Assembly: GCA_021234155.1 (NCBI GenBank)
Contig: JAJEKV010000002.1
Location: forward strand, 9,983,031-10,047,030
DNA: 64,000 nucleotides
Direction: 5' to 3'
Source of the DNA: Isoetes taiwanensis
Lineage: Eukaryota > Streptophyta > Lycopodiopsida > Isoetales > Isoetaceae
Position 1 is the first letter of the stretch; each line of letters opens with the position of its first letter. Made by a program: the position numbers and the translations under genes. The notes beneath the pieces were generated by a model, which saw nothing but the letters and a program-made list of their open reading frames with translations, did no database searches and was not told the origin of the DNA. This document shows, piece after piece, positions 36,610-48,785 of this stretch.

Positions 36610-38020
36610 TGTGTCCGCCGTAAAAGAAAAAAGGTAGATGAGATCGGGCTGATAATGAAGTAGCATTGCTAGCGCACTGATCATCGCAGTTACTCATACT
36701 AGAGGCTTCGCGCAGGAGATTCTGTACTCATTGTGTAGGTAGGTTTGCTATTCGAGGGCGTAATGAGTTGCATCAAGTACGATAACCTGATTTTCTAGTT
36801 GGTCAAGAGAATGGGAAAGAGTTTCTGAGTATAATGAGAGATTGAGTAAGAACTATGATATGGACATGAATCACTATCAGGAAGAAATAATTCAGAATGC
36901 TGCGCAAAGTGCTGGTGATTCTGATGCTGTTGTCTTGACATATAAACAACTTGAGAGGCATTTGTTGCGTGGAAGCCCTATAAAGATGGAAACATTGTGA
37001 GGTTTTGTTTATGCAAGTTATTCGTAATTACAAGCTTGTTCGCTGGTATAATTTCTACTAATAGAGTTAGCGCAAGAACACTTGCTTCTTGGCCGTACAT
37101 GTTAGCTATCATGAAATTGAGGGTAAATTTTTCTAGCAAATCAGCGCATAAATGGTTATATCTAGAATGATATACCGGAGTTCCATTGTGCTATTGAATG
37201 AGAATTACAAAGTGTTTAACTTCAAGCATACCACATGTAATTTATTGACTCACATTTTATTTGGCTTTCTTTCTTTGTTTCATGTGTTTTTTCGTGTATG
37301 ATAAGACAATTGATCTCATAGTTAAGTGTGCAATGGATGTCATAATAATCCATTTGGATGTATGGTAGGAGGCTTAACTTTTGATGCCGCTTTATAAGGA
37401 GGAATTGAAGCCAGTTAATGAGATTGATCATTCCTCACGGTTATGGTCCCCGCTGATTGGACTTAGTATTAATAGCAATGCCGTAGATGATCGTGGTTGA
37501 ATGATGGTGCTTCCCACCCGGATCAAAGTGCCAAGTATTCTCAACTCTAGTATTGTGGCACCTCTTAGTATTGCGTAATCGAGAATGTGTCTCCTCGCTG
37601 CGGAATTGTCCCCCTCAGACTTCTCAGATGAATCAAAAGAACTGCCAGCTTAATCAGCGATATTGGTGACTCTGCTAGCAGAATCCTCCTCGCTGTACAA
37701 CATGCATGGGGTTTGCAGATGCGTATTTCAATATTTCCTCTCGTGGAACGTTGCACTAAGTGCATTGTGATGCCTCACATGACAGTGGAAAGATCCTCGT
37801 GGTTTCATACAAAACCCTCGAGCTAAGAAGAGTTAGATTTAAGTTGGAAGTGATCTATAAACTTCATATTTTCATGTTTCATGTTTTCTGATCTATTGTG
37901 ATCTAGTGTGATCTACTTATGATCTGCACTGTTGTAACTTTTTGACATGTAATGAAACTTTTTGACTGTATGAATTACAGTTTTTTTACTCTAAATTGCA
38001 TTGTATTTGACAATGTAAGT
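36610..38020. other. No recognised gene
   Basis: AT-rich sequence with frames of at most about 70 codons and no motif. Repeated TGATCTA(G/C)T phrases occur at 37890-37930. Confidence 0.4.
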
Positions 38021-38024
38021 TGAA

Positions 38025-38132
38025 ATAGCTGAATGTAGGTTAAAAAACTTAGAATGTAGAGTAAAATTGTTGGAATGTAGGGTAAAACACAGAATGTAGA
38101 GTAAAAAATTAAGAATGTAAGGTAAAAACAAA
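38025..38132. repeat. AT-rich minisatellite, GAATGTAG(A/G)GTAAAA units
   Basis: Five units of GAATGTA(G/A)(G/A)(G/T)TAAAA with variable A/T-rich spacers recur about every 20-24 bases. No coding role. Confidence 0.7.
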
Positions 38133-38159
38133 AAATATGAATCTCTGTAAAAGAATGTG

Positions 38160-40810
38160 TGCCACGTGGCAACACACCATAGGCGTAGGGGTCAGAAAAT
38201 TTGCTCTCTTACATTTACGTGATTGGTCATGGCATGAGGGGGTGCTATAGCAGTGTCGCCTGGTCTTTTGATAACCAATTACAAAAACATATCAATCAAG
38301 AGATTATAAGGACATTGGTTTACTAGGTTTACAATAGCATACAAACTAACAAGTGCATGTTCTCCAAAGGATCTTCACATTTTGGTAACCATTTCCAGGA
38401 TCCCCTGTTGTTGCATGTTGCAGCTAGAGGAACACGATACTTTTCCAAATGAGATTGCCAGTTGCAAAGGCAAGAAAGGCCATGCATTAGGCACAAGACC
38501 CTCGCAGCTTTTTTCCTTGCCATGTTATCAATGCCTCATATGCATTTTTGCAGCCCTTTCCATTGCCTCAATTCTGACAGCTCAGATCAAGAAGAAGTTA
38601 GCACAAGGCAAAGAAGCGTAGGAATAGACAAAGCCAGAGAAAGCTAGACAAAGCCAGATGTTAAGGGAAGCATACGAAAACTCTCGGATCTCGCTGTGCC
38701 ATGTAGGCAAAGCCAAGTTCGTCCAATTCTGAAGCCCAGTTCGTTCAGTGCTTATCTTTTTGAAAATCCCATGCCTCCAAACCAAAGGACCTCAAGAAAC
38801 AGACGGAATTGTGGAGCAAATGTAATACACGCAACCCAATTACAGTTCAAAGCAAGAAGGCTTCAACATTGAAGCAATGAGGTATTGATCGCAAGCATTT
38901 TATGAAATCTTGGTTCTAGTTCTCAATGGGATCATTGATCAATTGAATAATCTCTCCTGAAGGGTAAATAACTTATGCTGCATTCTTTGAGCATTGATGG
39001 CAAACATGATAAGCAACCAAACTAAGTAATATCTCTTCAAGAGAATATGATGAGTGGCTTAAAAGCCACACTTCGAAACACAGGAGCAGAAATAGCGCAG
39101 CTTGGGGATTTCAACTGCAGCATGATACAAAAACATGTAGTCACATCCAGTAAAGAATCTATTAAAACTGCAGCCTACAAAGTTAAAATGTTTGACTAAA
39201 ATTTCTCTCGTTTCAATTGATTTTGTTTCACAATCATACTTGGGCAACAAAAAACATACAGCATGCAAATAAAGGTTTTTAAAAGAAGCGCAAACTCATT
39301 TGCGATTATGCTGTTTCCTCACCACTGTTCAGTTTCTAGTCTCATGAACATTATATCTCTTTCCACATCCACCCTTTCAAACCCAGGATCTTATTGGGTG
39401 TGTTTCCATGATCTCAACCTGACAAATAAGTAGTTGTTAACAGAAGACAGACTCAGGCATGCCGGAAAGCCCCTGCTTTTAAAGCTGTACTCCTCATGGG
39501 AACCTACCCTACTGCAATACCATGACCACAGCTCTCGGACTGTTTTTTAAATAGATCCTACCAAATGGAGCCTGAGGTTGCGTCTTTAGTTGATCAGAAA
39601 CTTGCAGAGAAACAGATCCTGGCAAATGGAGCCCGAGGTTGATTCTTTAGTTGATCAAAAACTTGCAGAGAGGACGTTACGAAAGCGTTACGGTTGAGAC
39701 AGAGTTTTAACAAAAAACTGTAACTAGTGAAGGCCGAGGTGACTTATGCCAATGGGAGGTGGCTATATGTAGAATCAAAATGCAGAGTTATGCATGAATA
39801 GATTGAACATGTAGATGCAGTAGTGGCCATCCCCAAGAAACTCCAAAAGACTTCTTAAATGACCATATATCGATCACCGCTCCCACATATTATTGCCCAC
39901 ATTGCCACGGTCACTGTACAGAAACTTTCCATTCGCTCAGCAACTTGACTCATTCCATGCATGTAGTTCTGGGAATGGAACCTCAGCTGTAGCTCACTAA
40001 ATGCAAGAACATTTTCTTGGCATTCTTATTTCGTTCCCCTGTTTGACAATGCTTTTGAAACATTTCATTGTTCCATTCCATCAGGGACAAAAGAAATGCA
40101 TTACTCCATAATATATCTAGCAATATGTAGGAAAATCCTTAATCTATTTTCATGCGCTCAAGGTACCCTTGACAGAATTACTTCGTTGGAAGTGAAATTA
40201 TGCAGTGCGTAGCAATAATCACAACCAGTCAGCAATAATAACAATAGGAGATAATTAAAAATACAAACTTTTGAAAAGAATTAAGGCTGCAAACATCGTA
40301 TCATCAAGCATGTTTGGATAGTATCAGTTTAAAAGAGGGGCACTATGGCAAGTTAATCTCTGAAGTTGTTTATCAGTCGCAACAGCCACAACCATAAGGT
40401 TAATCTACCAAATAACACACTCACCTTACCATCACAATGCAAAGGTGCTATAGAGATTGACTTTTATTTTAATTCTGTGTATATGTGTTTCAATTTGTGT
40501 GTTTGTCATCCTTTCACAGGGGCCCTCTGCATCAGACTGTATCAGATGTTCTGGAGGACACTAATATGTGTCTCAACATGCCTTCCATATCTATATCAAA
40601 ATGCCTACCAGATAATAAAAACAATAATAACAATGAAAATGCCACGGGTAGAGTCTCTTATACAGGGCCCCTCCCTGTGTAGCTGATATCTGGCCCTCGA
40701 TGCTTGGATTGGAGGGCTAGGATTCCGCCACGCAAGAGAGGGGGGCTGTATAAGGAACTACAAGGAATACCTACACAATTTCCTTAGAATAATGGAATGT
40801 TTTGTTGGCT
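38160..40810. other. Intergenic DNA downstream of the DUF3143 gene
   Basis: No reading frame longer than about 106 codons and no domain recognised on either strand. The base composition is even and free of the GCGG excess seen in the left half. A 61-bp duplication lies at 39553-39674. The last part, next to 40817, would hold the 3' untranslated region of the DUF3143 gene. Confidence 0.5.
39553..39674. repeat. 61-bp tandem duplication
   Basis: Two copies starting AGATCCT at 39553 and 39614 and ending CTTGCAGAGA share about 90 percent of bases by eye (AAATGGAGCC, GAGGTTG, TCTTTAGTTGATCA). Confidence 0.8.
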
Positions 40811-40816
40811 GCACTT

Positions 40817-41629
40817 TCAAGGGCCACCGAGAATTGCATTTTCGAGATCTTCGCGACATAATGCATAGCTAAATTTCCTTTCAATGTCCCTCTCCAAGAC
40901 CCCTGGTCCGCTTTTTAAATATCTAAGGAAACAATTACGCAGATTAGTACTACTCTTGCACTAATGCTAAGCTTGGAAATTGCGGAAGTCCAATGTACCA
41001 AAATTGCATGACATCCATTCAATTCGATTCTAAATTTAGCACCAGTCTGTGCAATAACATTCTAAGCTGAAAAGGAGTCTCATTAAACTAAATATATATC
41101 ATGTATTACGTTGCGGCATGCAAATTCATGGGTTTCTTTTCCTGGACATGCGGATTGCTATAATGACTGAACCATTTAGCGTCAATTGATTAGTAGATAA
41201 TTAGATCTTTTTACATAATAACATCAAACCTTACCTGATGTAAAGCTCGGTCATGTCCAAAGAGAGCTGTGCATGCCAATCAGGTCTCTCAATTAGCCAC
41301 ACCGAACGACTGTCTTTGCTTTGTCGAAACCCTAAATTTGTAAGCCAAGCTTCGATGCAAGGCAAGCTGTGCGAATAAAGAGCAGTTTTGTTATCGGGAA
41401 GCAATTTCAACCATTTCTCGGTGGGGCCATCCTCGCCATCGCCTGCCGAGGCGCGAAACGAAAACTGACGAAACGACCTCTTCTGCGGCATGCGAGAAGT
41501 GGCTAAAGCTATTTTGCCTAATCCTTGCAGAGAATTTCTTACTCGCGCAGTAGACGGACCTACAGCTACAGCTTTAGTGCCGAAATATTTGCCAACTGGT
41601 AGTATGGTCGACGACCTAACCATAGCCAT
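40817..41629 (-). CDS. DUF3143 family protein, plastid-targeted (two exons)
   Basis: Exon 1 is 41235-41629 and exon 2 is 40817-40922. The 312-bp intron starts GTAAGG and ends CCTTAG, a GT-AG intron that splits an Arg codon. The product is 166 residues. Residues 1-65 are rich in Ser, Arg and Ala with few acids, like a chloroplast transit peptide. The rest carries the family pattern: LPCIEAWLTNLGFRQ, SVWLIERPDWHAQLSLD, then LYIRYLKSGPG across the splice junction, and FSYALCREDLENAILGGP at the end. This domain occurs in cyanobacteria and in plants; its role is not known to me. I chose the ATG at 41629 because the preceding in-frame codons contain no earlier ATG; another ATG lies two codons further in. 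The frame is intact and the domain complete, so it is probably a live nuclear gene, alone among transposons. Confidence 0.93.
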
Positions 41630-44180
41630 GCTCTCCAATCTTTCTCTCCGTCTAAATGTCGAGAGTCATTTTTGGGTTGCCCCTAAAGAACACACACTCT
41701 CGCTCGTGTGGGTAAACTGCATATTTGTGGTATCTTCTTTATTAAAACGGGAGAGTGTTGGTTTATGTGCCGGAACGCCGCATGTGCAGAGGCATGCGGC
41801 ATTCCTCTGCCCCTTATGACTATTTCGTCGCCTCAAGGCCTTCGCCCTACCTCAAGCCAAACTTCTTGAGCCGGTAAGAGAACGGCACGTAGCGCATGGT
41901 CCGTCCTATACGCTTCCGGGCGCTGCCGCTTTTGGCACATCCTTCATTTTGATAGCAAAGCAGGTTTTCTTGCAATCTTTTGTTATATTGCTCGACATTT
42001 CCTTTCAGACAACGATGCAAGAGATAAAGGTCATTTTATCCAACATTCTTGCCGAAGCAAGGTAATGTATGTGGGACATGTGGCGATGGGCGATGTCAGG
42101 GAGAGGTGGAGCAACTCGAGGTGGGACCTTTGTAGCTCTTGGAAGAAGGGCAAGACTTTGATGCCACGCTGCCCACGCTGCTTTTATGCCTACATAAAAT
42201 TTGTGCCACTTAATTTCCGTGAGGTAAGTTGGGCAATTGTTTCAATGATGTCGGATCTTGCTTTCTACGATGCAATTAATGTACCATGCGCAATTTGGAA
42301 CCGGCTGCAAATTGTTAGAACAAATCGCAGTATGACCCCAGCAGAGTACAGCCTAGATTGAAGAAGATAGCTAGCAAACTTCTCTTGGAGCTCGGGAACG
42401 CTAATCTCAATTCTGAAGAACTTGATAAAGTCAAACACCTCTCCTTCGGTGTGCTTTACCATTTCTATTCCTCGCTTGATCGCCCTTCTAAAATGCATCA
42501 AATTGTTAAGTATTTGTTGTGAAATGCAGGACCTCCTACAACTCCCCTTTTGGCATTCAATAATAGAATATGATTCAGCTCTAGTTTCTCATGAAAAGTC
42601 CTACTAGCTGCAAAGTATATTAACTCCACTCCATTTTTAGCTCCATGTTTGGAAAAATAGGGCTTGAGAATGAATCTTGCACACTACACCCTTCCACCAT
42701 TATAAATCAGTGCAAGAGTGCTCAAAAAGATAAATAATGTTTTTCTTCAACTTGAGCTTAATTCACTGAGGATCCACAAGGATTTGTAGTTGGATACCCA
42801 AGAAAGCAATACCGTATCTAAGGTAAAAAGTCAGATGCATTTTCTTTGGCTTCTCTTCAGATTCAACTATATTCTCTTTTGCATTTATGACAGCCTTCTT
42901 TCCTTGAAGAGCTTGAGGGATTTGCATTTGCTCAACTCAAAAGCATTCTAATGGAGTCATTCAAAGTATTTTCCACTCAGCCCCAAACTAAAGTATGGCA
43001 ATCCTATAAATTTCAACTCACTCTCAAGCATATATTCTTATCAAAGCTTTAAAATGTCCCCTGTATGTTATGTATTCATGACAAGGTTCCATTTTTGTAT
43101 TGCGTAAGGCCTATTTAGCTTCTATAGCATAAAGCAGCTAGAACACCTGTGTCTCAAAATGATTCCTTCCTCGGTGAGCACTGGGAATTTAGTTTCTTAG
43201 CTCTAGCCTTTTATACAAAAGTCTTCAATATAACTTAGCAACTTGCTATTGAACTGCTAATCTTAACTTTGCACATTACATCTATTCATATTAAAACTTT
43301 AAAATGTCCCTAGTTTTGAAGACATTTACTGGCACCTTATGTATTCATGGCAAAGGCTCCTTTTTCGTATTTCGCGTATTGGGTCCGGCTTAGCTTCTAT
43401 AGCATAGCAGCCAGAACACCTGCTGCATCACTCTCCGTGTCTCCGTGGTCTTTGAAGCATGGTGAGCCCCGAATTTAGTTTCTTACGCCTCAGAAGTTCT
43501 TTTACAAAAGTTTTCTATATCTAAGCAAGCTTGAATGTTTTCCTCAAGATCATTCCGTGTTTTGTTTTGTGTCATAAACTATTGGGGTGAGTTATTATTT
43601 GCGTTAAGCAACTTATTGAGCACATTTTCCTTTTCAACTAGCTTTGCTGCAAATAAGTATTTAATAGCTGCGTGAACTACACAAATAAATCGTGTCCATG
43701 GAAAAATATGCATTAGATCATCAAACAACCATAACCCTCGCTTCACATGCAATCTTGGTGACTTTTCCTTCCGGAGACTCCGCCTCGCCGAAAGTATGTC
43801 AGCTTAGACACACCTTTAAGGCTTCACATCTTAGGACTACAAGCATGACTTGGATAGATTTGGTTAATAAACTTGATAGATATAAACTCGACATTTAGTC
43901 TCATGGTGGACTCCAAGAAAGTCGGTGATGATAAAATTATGGCTTTCTGCTTATGTGTTGTAGGTTTAGAGTAAACGCTACTGATGAAGTTAATATATGA
44001 TAGGCATGTAACCATATTATACACTGGTATTAAATCAACAAAACATGCAAAAAGGTGCAACAAGAGGCTTTGGTAGTTTTAGGCTTGGATCTATTTTTGG
44101 TTTTATGTATGAAAGGTTGGTAAAACCATAAATGTTTCAAAGATGAAAGCCTTCAAAGATGGTTTCAATTTTGAGAAAGT
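41630..44180. other. Upstream region of the DUF3143 gene and AT-rich intergenic DNA
   Basis: The first few hundred bases beyond 41630 would hold the promoter and 5' leader of the DUF3143 gene; I see no certain TATA box. Frames at 42065-42361 (plus) and 42265-42501 (minus, about 78 codons) are open but match nothing I can name. A tandem duplication occupies 43041-43540. Confidence 0.4.
43041..43540. repeat. 250-bp tandem duplication
   Basis: Unit 1 (about 43041-43290) and unit 2 (about 43291-43540) share AACTTTAAAATGTCCC-like starts, TTATGTATTCATG, TAGCTTCTATAGCATA, AGAACACCTG and GAATTTAGTTTCTTA in the same order. Unit 2 has extra bases near 43425-43450. Confidence 0.75.
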
Positions 44181-44186
44181 TTGAGC

Positions 44187-44561
44187 CTAATCCAAACACA
44201 TTTGGAGTAAGAGAAGCCTAATCCAGAGGTATATTGCCATTTTTTCTTCTTTCAAGCTGACAAATTTCTGATGTGGTAAACAAATTTTGGGCGCAAGTGT
44301 AGTATGAGAATTCTGGACCTGCACAGCTCTGTCGAAGACAGAAAAAAATGTTTCTTGGGCATCCACTAGTGTACTTTTACCATAAATTGCCCTGCTCAAA
44401 TGATATAAGATAGGGCTAACGTTCCCCTGCAGGACATTTCTTGGAGTAAGGGCTTGGCTAGCCCATGGAAAAAAGGAGGATGTTCGCAAAATTTGAGTGG
44501 TTGTGATGAGGCCATGCGTCAAATTTCTAACAATCTTAGAAGGATAAAAGGAGGCTGCCAT
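44187..44561 (-). CDS. Possible first exon of an organelle-targeted protein
   Basis: An ATG at 44561 opens about 124 codons. The first 45 residues (MAASFYPSKIVRNLTHG, then ITTTQILRTSSFF) are rich in Ser, Thr and Arg, almost free of acids and able to form an amphipathic helix, like a mitochondrial presequence. The rest (STLVDAQETFFSVFDRAVQV) is more balanced. I recognise no domain. Candidate splice donors exist near 44240-44280, but I could not find a convincing second exon. It may be a real gene fragment or a chance open frame; no ortholog is claimed. Confidence 0.3.
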   Translation of the reverse strand: MAASFYPSKIVRNLTHGLITTTQILRTSSFFPWASQALTPRNVLQGNVSPILYHLSRAIYGKSTLVDAQETFFSVFDRAVQVQNSHTTLAPKICLPHQKFVSLKEEKMAIYLWIRLLLLQMCLD

Positions 44562-45369
44562 TATAGCAATTAATCTAGGTCTGAAATTGAGTGAAATATC
44601 CTCTCCCCCTCTCATTACGAGTGGCGTCGTTCCTCAAAATCTGGGAGCAGGTTACTATGAACATCCTTTATATACGCAATATGCAGTATTCTCATGCCTA
44701 TAAATGAAGGCATTTTTGGTGTTGTTAATTCTAACGCGTAAAACATAAACCATGCTTTGCATGTGTTGTATATGTATTAATGATGTTGCAAGTGATTTGT
44801 GTCCTATTCTAAATTTATTATATTTTGATAGATGAAAAGCATAGATGCCTTCAAGAAATATTTGTATGTCTTATAAAGGTCCTCTTTTCATTCTTAACCC
44901 CTCAGTTATGGGTGCTGTGCTTGGATGCCCAAAGTTAGATCCACTATAACAGATGGACACGACTCATCACATCATCAGGAAATAAATACTTATCCGCTCA
45001 AATGTCCTAGCTTTTGCACACGTAGAAGCATATATTATGATTTGATCATTCAAGAAGAAGAACTTAACCAATGGTATTGTATTGGGTTGACAAGTGAAGC
45101 TACTGCACGTAGGCTATATAAGTGCGGGCTTGTTGACAAAGATGGGAGTAAGGGCCAAACATCTTTTTCTCCGACCAAGCCCTCCATCCACACCCTATTG
45201 AGACTCCATGGTAGGGCACCACGCCTTCAGACCCTTCGCTAGCTCATCCCTCTTAGTTAGACAGTAGACGATGGATTCTCGGGCAGTGCTTTATTCCCTA
45301 TTCAAGTATGGTATGAAGCTGTCAGCCACTATCTTGGCTCAATTTTAGGCAAAGTTCCCGCTTCCTCTC

Positions 45370-46496
45370 TGGGATGTGTGTCTATGGGAGGTCACGTAAA
45401 ATTTGCCTCTTTGTAGTGCAAGCGGTGTTAGTCAAAGAGTGCCATGGGACCTGTTATGAAAATATCTACAAAGGCAAGCACTTTGTCGTCAAGATATCGC
45501 CTTTTAGCGCACCACGCCCTCCAGCTACGATGGGTGGCACTTTTACAGTTCCACAACGCATTTTAGGTCGCATTACGGCTTATGGCTTTGGGATAGGCGT
45601 GCTTCACCCTAAAGTCTCTGCATCTATGGTGGTAAGGTGTTATACACTGTGTGCCTACGCTGCTTATGCTCCACATCGCGGCAGGATCCTCGTGATATCT
45701 ACAAGATGCCTCGCTTCCCGCCTCGCTGAGACTCTTGGAGCACTGCCTTTGATTGTCCGTGGTGTTCAACCAGCATGGTCCTTGCTACAAGGCTTGTTTC
45801 TTAATGTAAAGACATTGGCCTGGCGCATCCTCTTGGCATCCTATCCTAATGCATGGCCTTCGCCTAAAACGGGCGGCATTCCATCTTGGTTCTAGCTGGC
45901 TCCTATGGTCGATATGGGAGCTGCCGTGAGACACCCTGTGCCCAAGCTGGCGGGTGGGTAGCAAAGGTGGGGGCATTCGCCGTAAAAACTTTAGTCCAGC
46001 TGGCTCAGCATCCAGCCCACAGGAGGCAAGACCCCTTGTACCTCCACTCAGCCAAAGGAAGCCCACACCGTGTCTCGTGACCGGAAATCAAAGGGCTCCG
46101 CGGGAGATCCTGGCATCGGTCGACGAGTCTCTTGCAGAAGTTACCCTTCCCGCAGCTCATCCGAGAAATTGCTCGGGCCTATTCAAGACGTGTCCAAATG
46201 TTCCAAATCCTCATGCTATTCTCGCCAAGTGAAGCTCGCCGGTATCGTTTGTCGCCTATTCGAATGGTCGCCCAAACCTTTGTGCCATGGGCTATCACAG
46301 CGTATAAATTATTATGCCAAAGGATTTGGCCTTTAGCACGCCGGATTTGCAGGATCAGGTGTCAGGACCCTTGTGTATCTTAAGTTTTATATAATTAATA
46401 CAATGTTAGTATATTATCTGCTATGTGTATCACCACATCCGCTTCCTTTGATGCAAACAACATAAAAAGCCTCGAGTTCAAAAAAAAAAAAAAAAA
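45370..46496 (+). mobile_element. L1-like LINE 3' fragment ending in poly(A)
   Basis: At 45727-45765, frames joined by one indel give AETLEHC followed by FDCPWCSTS, the zf-RVT zinc-finger signature of plant L1 reverse transcriptases. About 600 bp of broken coding sequence and an AT-rich 3' leader follow, ending at CTCGAGTTC plus 17 A residues (46480-46496). The reverse transcriptase core is missing. A separate open frame at 44925-45242 may be a further upstream part, but I see no motif in it. The poly(A) tail distinguishes this family from the LINEs with ATTCT tails elsewhere in the window. Confidence 0.6.
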
Positions 46497-46631
46497 CCTT
46501 AAATGCGCTGCACTGCACTAATAATCTTAATCAAGATATTTTGTCTAAATCAAGATTCAATTTGTGGTCTCACATATACGTGTGTATATGCATTAAGACA
46601 TAGACTGCTGCATCTTTTAGCATTAAAACAA

Positions 46632-46802
46632 ATTTCGTGACCAAGATTCCCGCATCAAGGGCCAAATCCCAACAGACTTGAATGTAAGGTGGTTGGGGCG
46701 GTGGCCCAACCGAAAGCAATGTAGTGTGTGGTGTGTGGTCACATGTCCGCTTGGATGTCGCTTAGTATGGACGCTAAAACTACTATCTATCTATCTATCT
46801 AT
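46632..46802 (+). mobile_element. 168-bp insertion with (CTAT)n tail, SINE-like
   Basis: Copy 2 of the large repeat reads straight from AGCATTAAAACA to CTTTTTTCATG, while copy 1 has about 170 extra bases between these points, ending in (CTAT)5. Length, a 3' simple-sequence tail and a GTGGTTGGGGCGGTGGC-like head recall a tRNA-derived SINE. Box A and box B are not convincing and I see no clear target duplication, so the class is uncertain. It could also be a deletion in copy 2. Confidence 0.4.
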
Positions 46803-46939
46803 CCTTTTTCATGCCATTCATATATTCAATATTTTGTAAAGAACAAAACATATACCTCAGCTTTTTTCCATTCAAAAAGTTTTTTCTTTATTCCAATAAC
46901 AACTCCAAAATATTCAAATGACTATAATTTACCTTATAA

Positions 46940-48785
46940 TTACGTCGGCTTCCGTTTTACAAGCTGTTTGCTCCGGGATTCTCAGCAACGACCTACACTT
47001 TGAGGATGGAGTATATGGCTCACAGCAAAGCCCCAAGATTCTGGTACTATTGACCATATCTTCACTCACTCATAGAGGATAGCCTCTTAATCAACGCCAG
47101 AATCTGGTGATCGCTGCTTGTGGATTTCGCAGCGTTTTTGACACAAAGGCTCCTCGATAAGCAGGGACAGATTGAGCATACCGGGGACTCGCCGACCTGC
47201 ACGCCATATACGCATTCATAATGAGGCTTGCCCCGCCTCACACCTGCCTGGGGAGCCTGCTGTTAGTAGCATTGGGGTGCGCCGTGGCTGCCTCTATCCC
47301 CACGCCTTCGGGCTTGTACATTGACCAGCTAGAAGAATGGCCAGCCGGTTAACGGGCCGCTTACGCACCACATAATCCCAACCCATATATGCGATGATGT
47401 TGACCTGCTCGCATATACCGCAGAGGACACATGCACCACCCTCGATGCTTTGACACTTTCTCGCCAATTCACTGCATGAGAGTTAACTTGGCCAAGACGA
47501 GGGTGCTGCTGGTCCCATCATCCCCGCACCCACTCTTTCCCCCATTCACTTACCAGTATGTGTGTGGAGGTGGCTCCTTTCTACCTTTTATAAGTATTTG
47601 GGCATTGAGTTTCTACTACCACACACCGATGCATCCATCGTTATTGGTCACAGGCCGGAAAGCCCCAGATGCAATGCAAAACAACAAATACAAGGCAGAG
47701 TCAGATGTATGGGGTCACCAGTACACTTGTTCGTGGCCTTGGTTGAACCGGGTCCTCCTCTCTATAGCGTGGCGGGGCCGGATATCCCCTCACCACTTGG
47801 AACCCATCAGAGCGTAATGTAAGGCCGCTTTGGTTCGCACCGGGAGGAACGCACGTCCTATATCAGATCTTGCTTCAGGAGATGTGCTTCTTCCATTACA
47901 GAGGGCTGCGCTTCGAACGCTACATTATTTACTTCCGTAAGGTGGTGGCTATGGATGAAGTCTGCATCGCCTAACCTTGCTTTGGCAGCCATGGCGGCCC
48001 GCAGCCACTTAAAGCCCTACTGAAAGACACAAGGCAAGCCCAGTGGTTCTCACATGGAATGTGCAGTACGTGATGTGGACCAAAGGCATACACCAAAGAA
48101 CGCTACGGCTTTGAAGCAGTACTTTGATGCTTGCTTCATGGCCAAGCTTTTGGGATGCGTGAGGCCCCGGCTACATGTCAAGGTGGCAAATTATCGACAG
48201 CAAGGTTAATCCCATGCTCATGAGGGGCCCACACCACTACCTGGGCGCACCCATCTACCCATGAAAAGCGCAGGGTGATTGTTTTCCATTCGCGACAGTG
48301 TACACCACCCCTCGCATTGAGACAGGAGGTGATTCGAGAGCCGCATGAGGACAGAGTCTGCCGCTACGCCGTCAACAGAGCCATTGAGGATGAAAAGTCA
48401 CGCCTCCGTGCCTGTCTCCGATGAGCATATCCGGCCTCTGGTGATGTTCGCTAGTTGTGCCGCCCCATCGTGCCCTCGCATGAGCTACCGAAAGCAACGG
48501 GCCAGAGGGCTTGTTGGGATCAGATCGAGGTAATGGATACGCCGACTCGCTTATGCCCCCCGTCCGACATTAACCCCAAATTGCATTTGTGATTATGTAT
48601 ATAATCCCAGGCAGTAATATGTCAAAGATCCTTATTGCTACTAAGGTTTTTCCCCCAAAAATTTTCGCTAAGGGTGGGGTTTTTAATCCTCGTAGTAATA
48701 CTGGCCGCTTCTTTTGTACTTAACCCATAGGCCAGTTGGTCTCCGTGGACGATAAAATCATATTATATTCTATTCTATTCTATAA
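46940..48785 (+). mobile_element. LINE (ATTCT-tailed family), 5'-truncated copy in repeat copy 1
   Basis: Reading across frameshifts gives reverse transcriptase blocks: TIDHIFT (near 47050), a VDF..FDT-like stretch, RGCPLSP..FGLYIDQLEEW (about 47280-47340), a catalytic YADD changed to ICDD (near 47390), LLAYTAED, then VNLAKTRVLLV (about 47480) and YKYLGIEF (about 47585-47610). Downstream the C-terminal part has LRQEVIREPHEDRVCR and AIEDE. The 3' leader ends CCATAGGCC..TTGGTCTCCGTGGACG and then ATTCTATTCTAT. The copy starts inside the reverse transcriptase domain. Flanks suggest a short TATAA duplication (46935-46939 and 48781-48785). Comparison with 53760/53761 shows the empty site. Confidence 0.85.

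Noticed and set aside
41490-41819. Plus-strand frame of 109 codons overlapping the DUF3143 exon
   Set aside because: It is the antisense shadow of exon 1 and its upstream region.
42265-44561. Frames at 44187-44561 and 42265-42501 (minus) as exons of a mitochondrial acyl carrier protein
   Set aside because: A presequence-like start and a weak FRIEIS.PELQEKF resemblance were noted, but the DSL phosphopantetheine motif is absent and the spacing does not fit.
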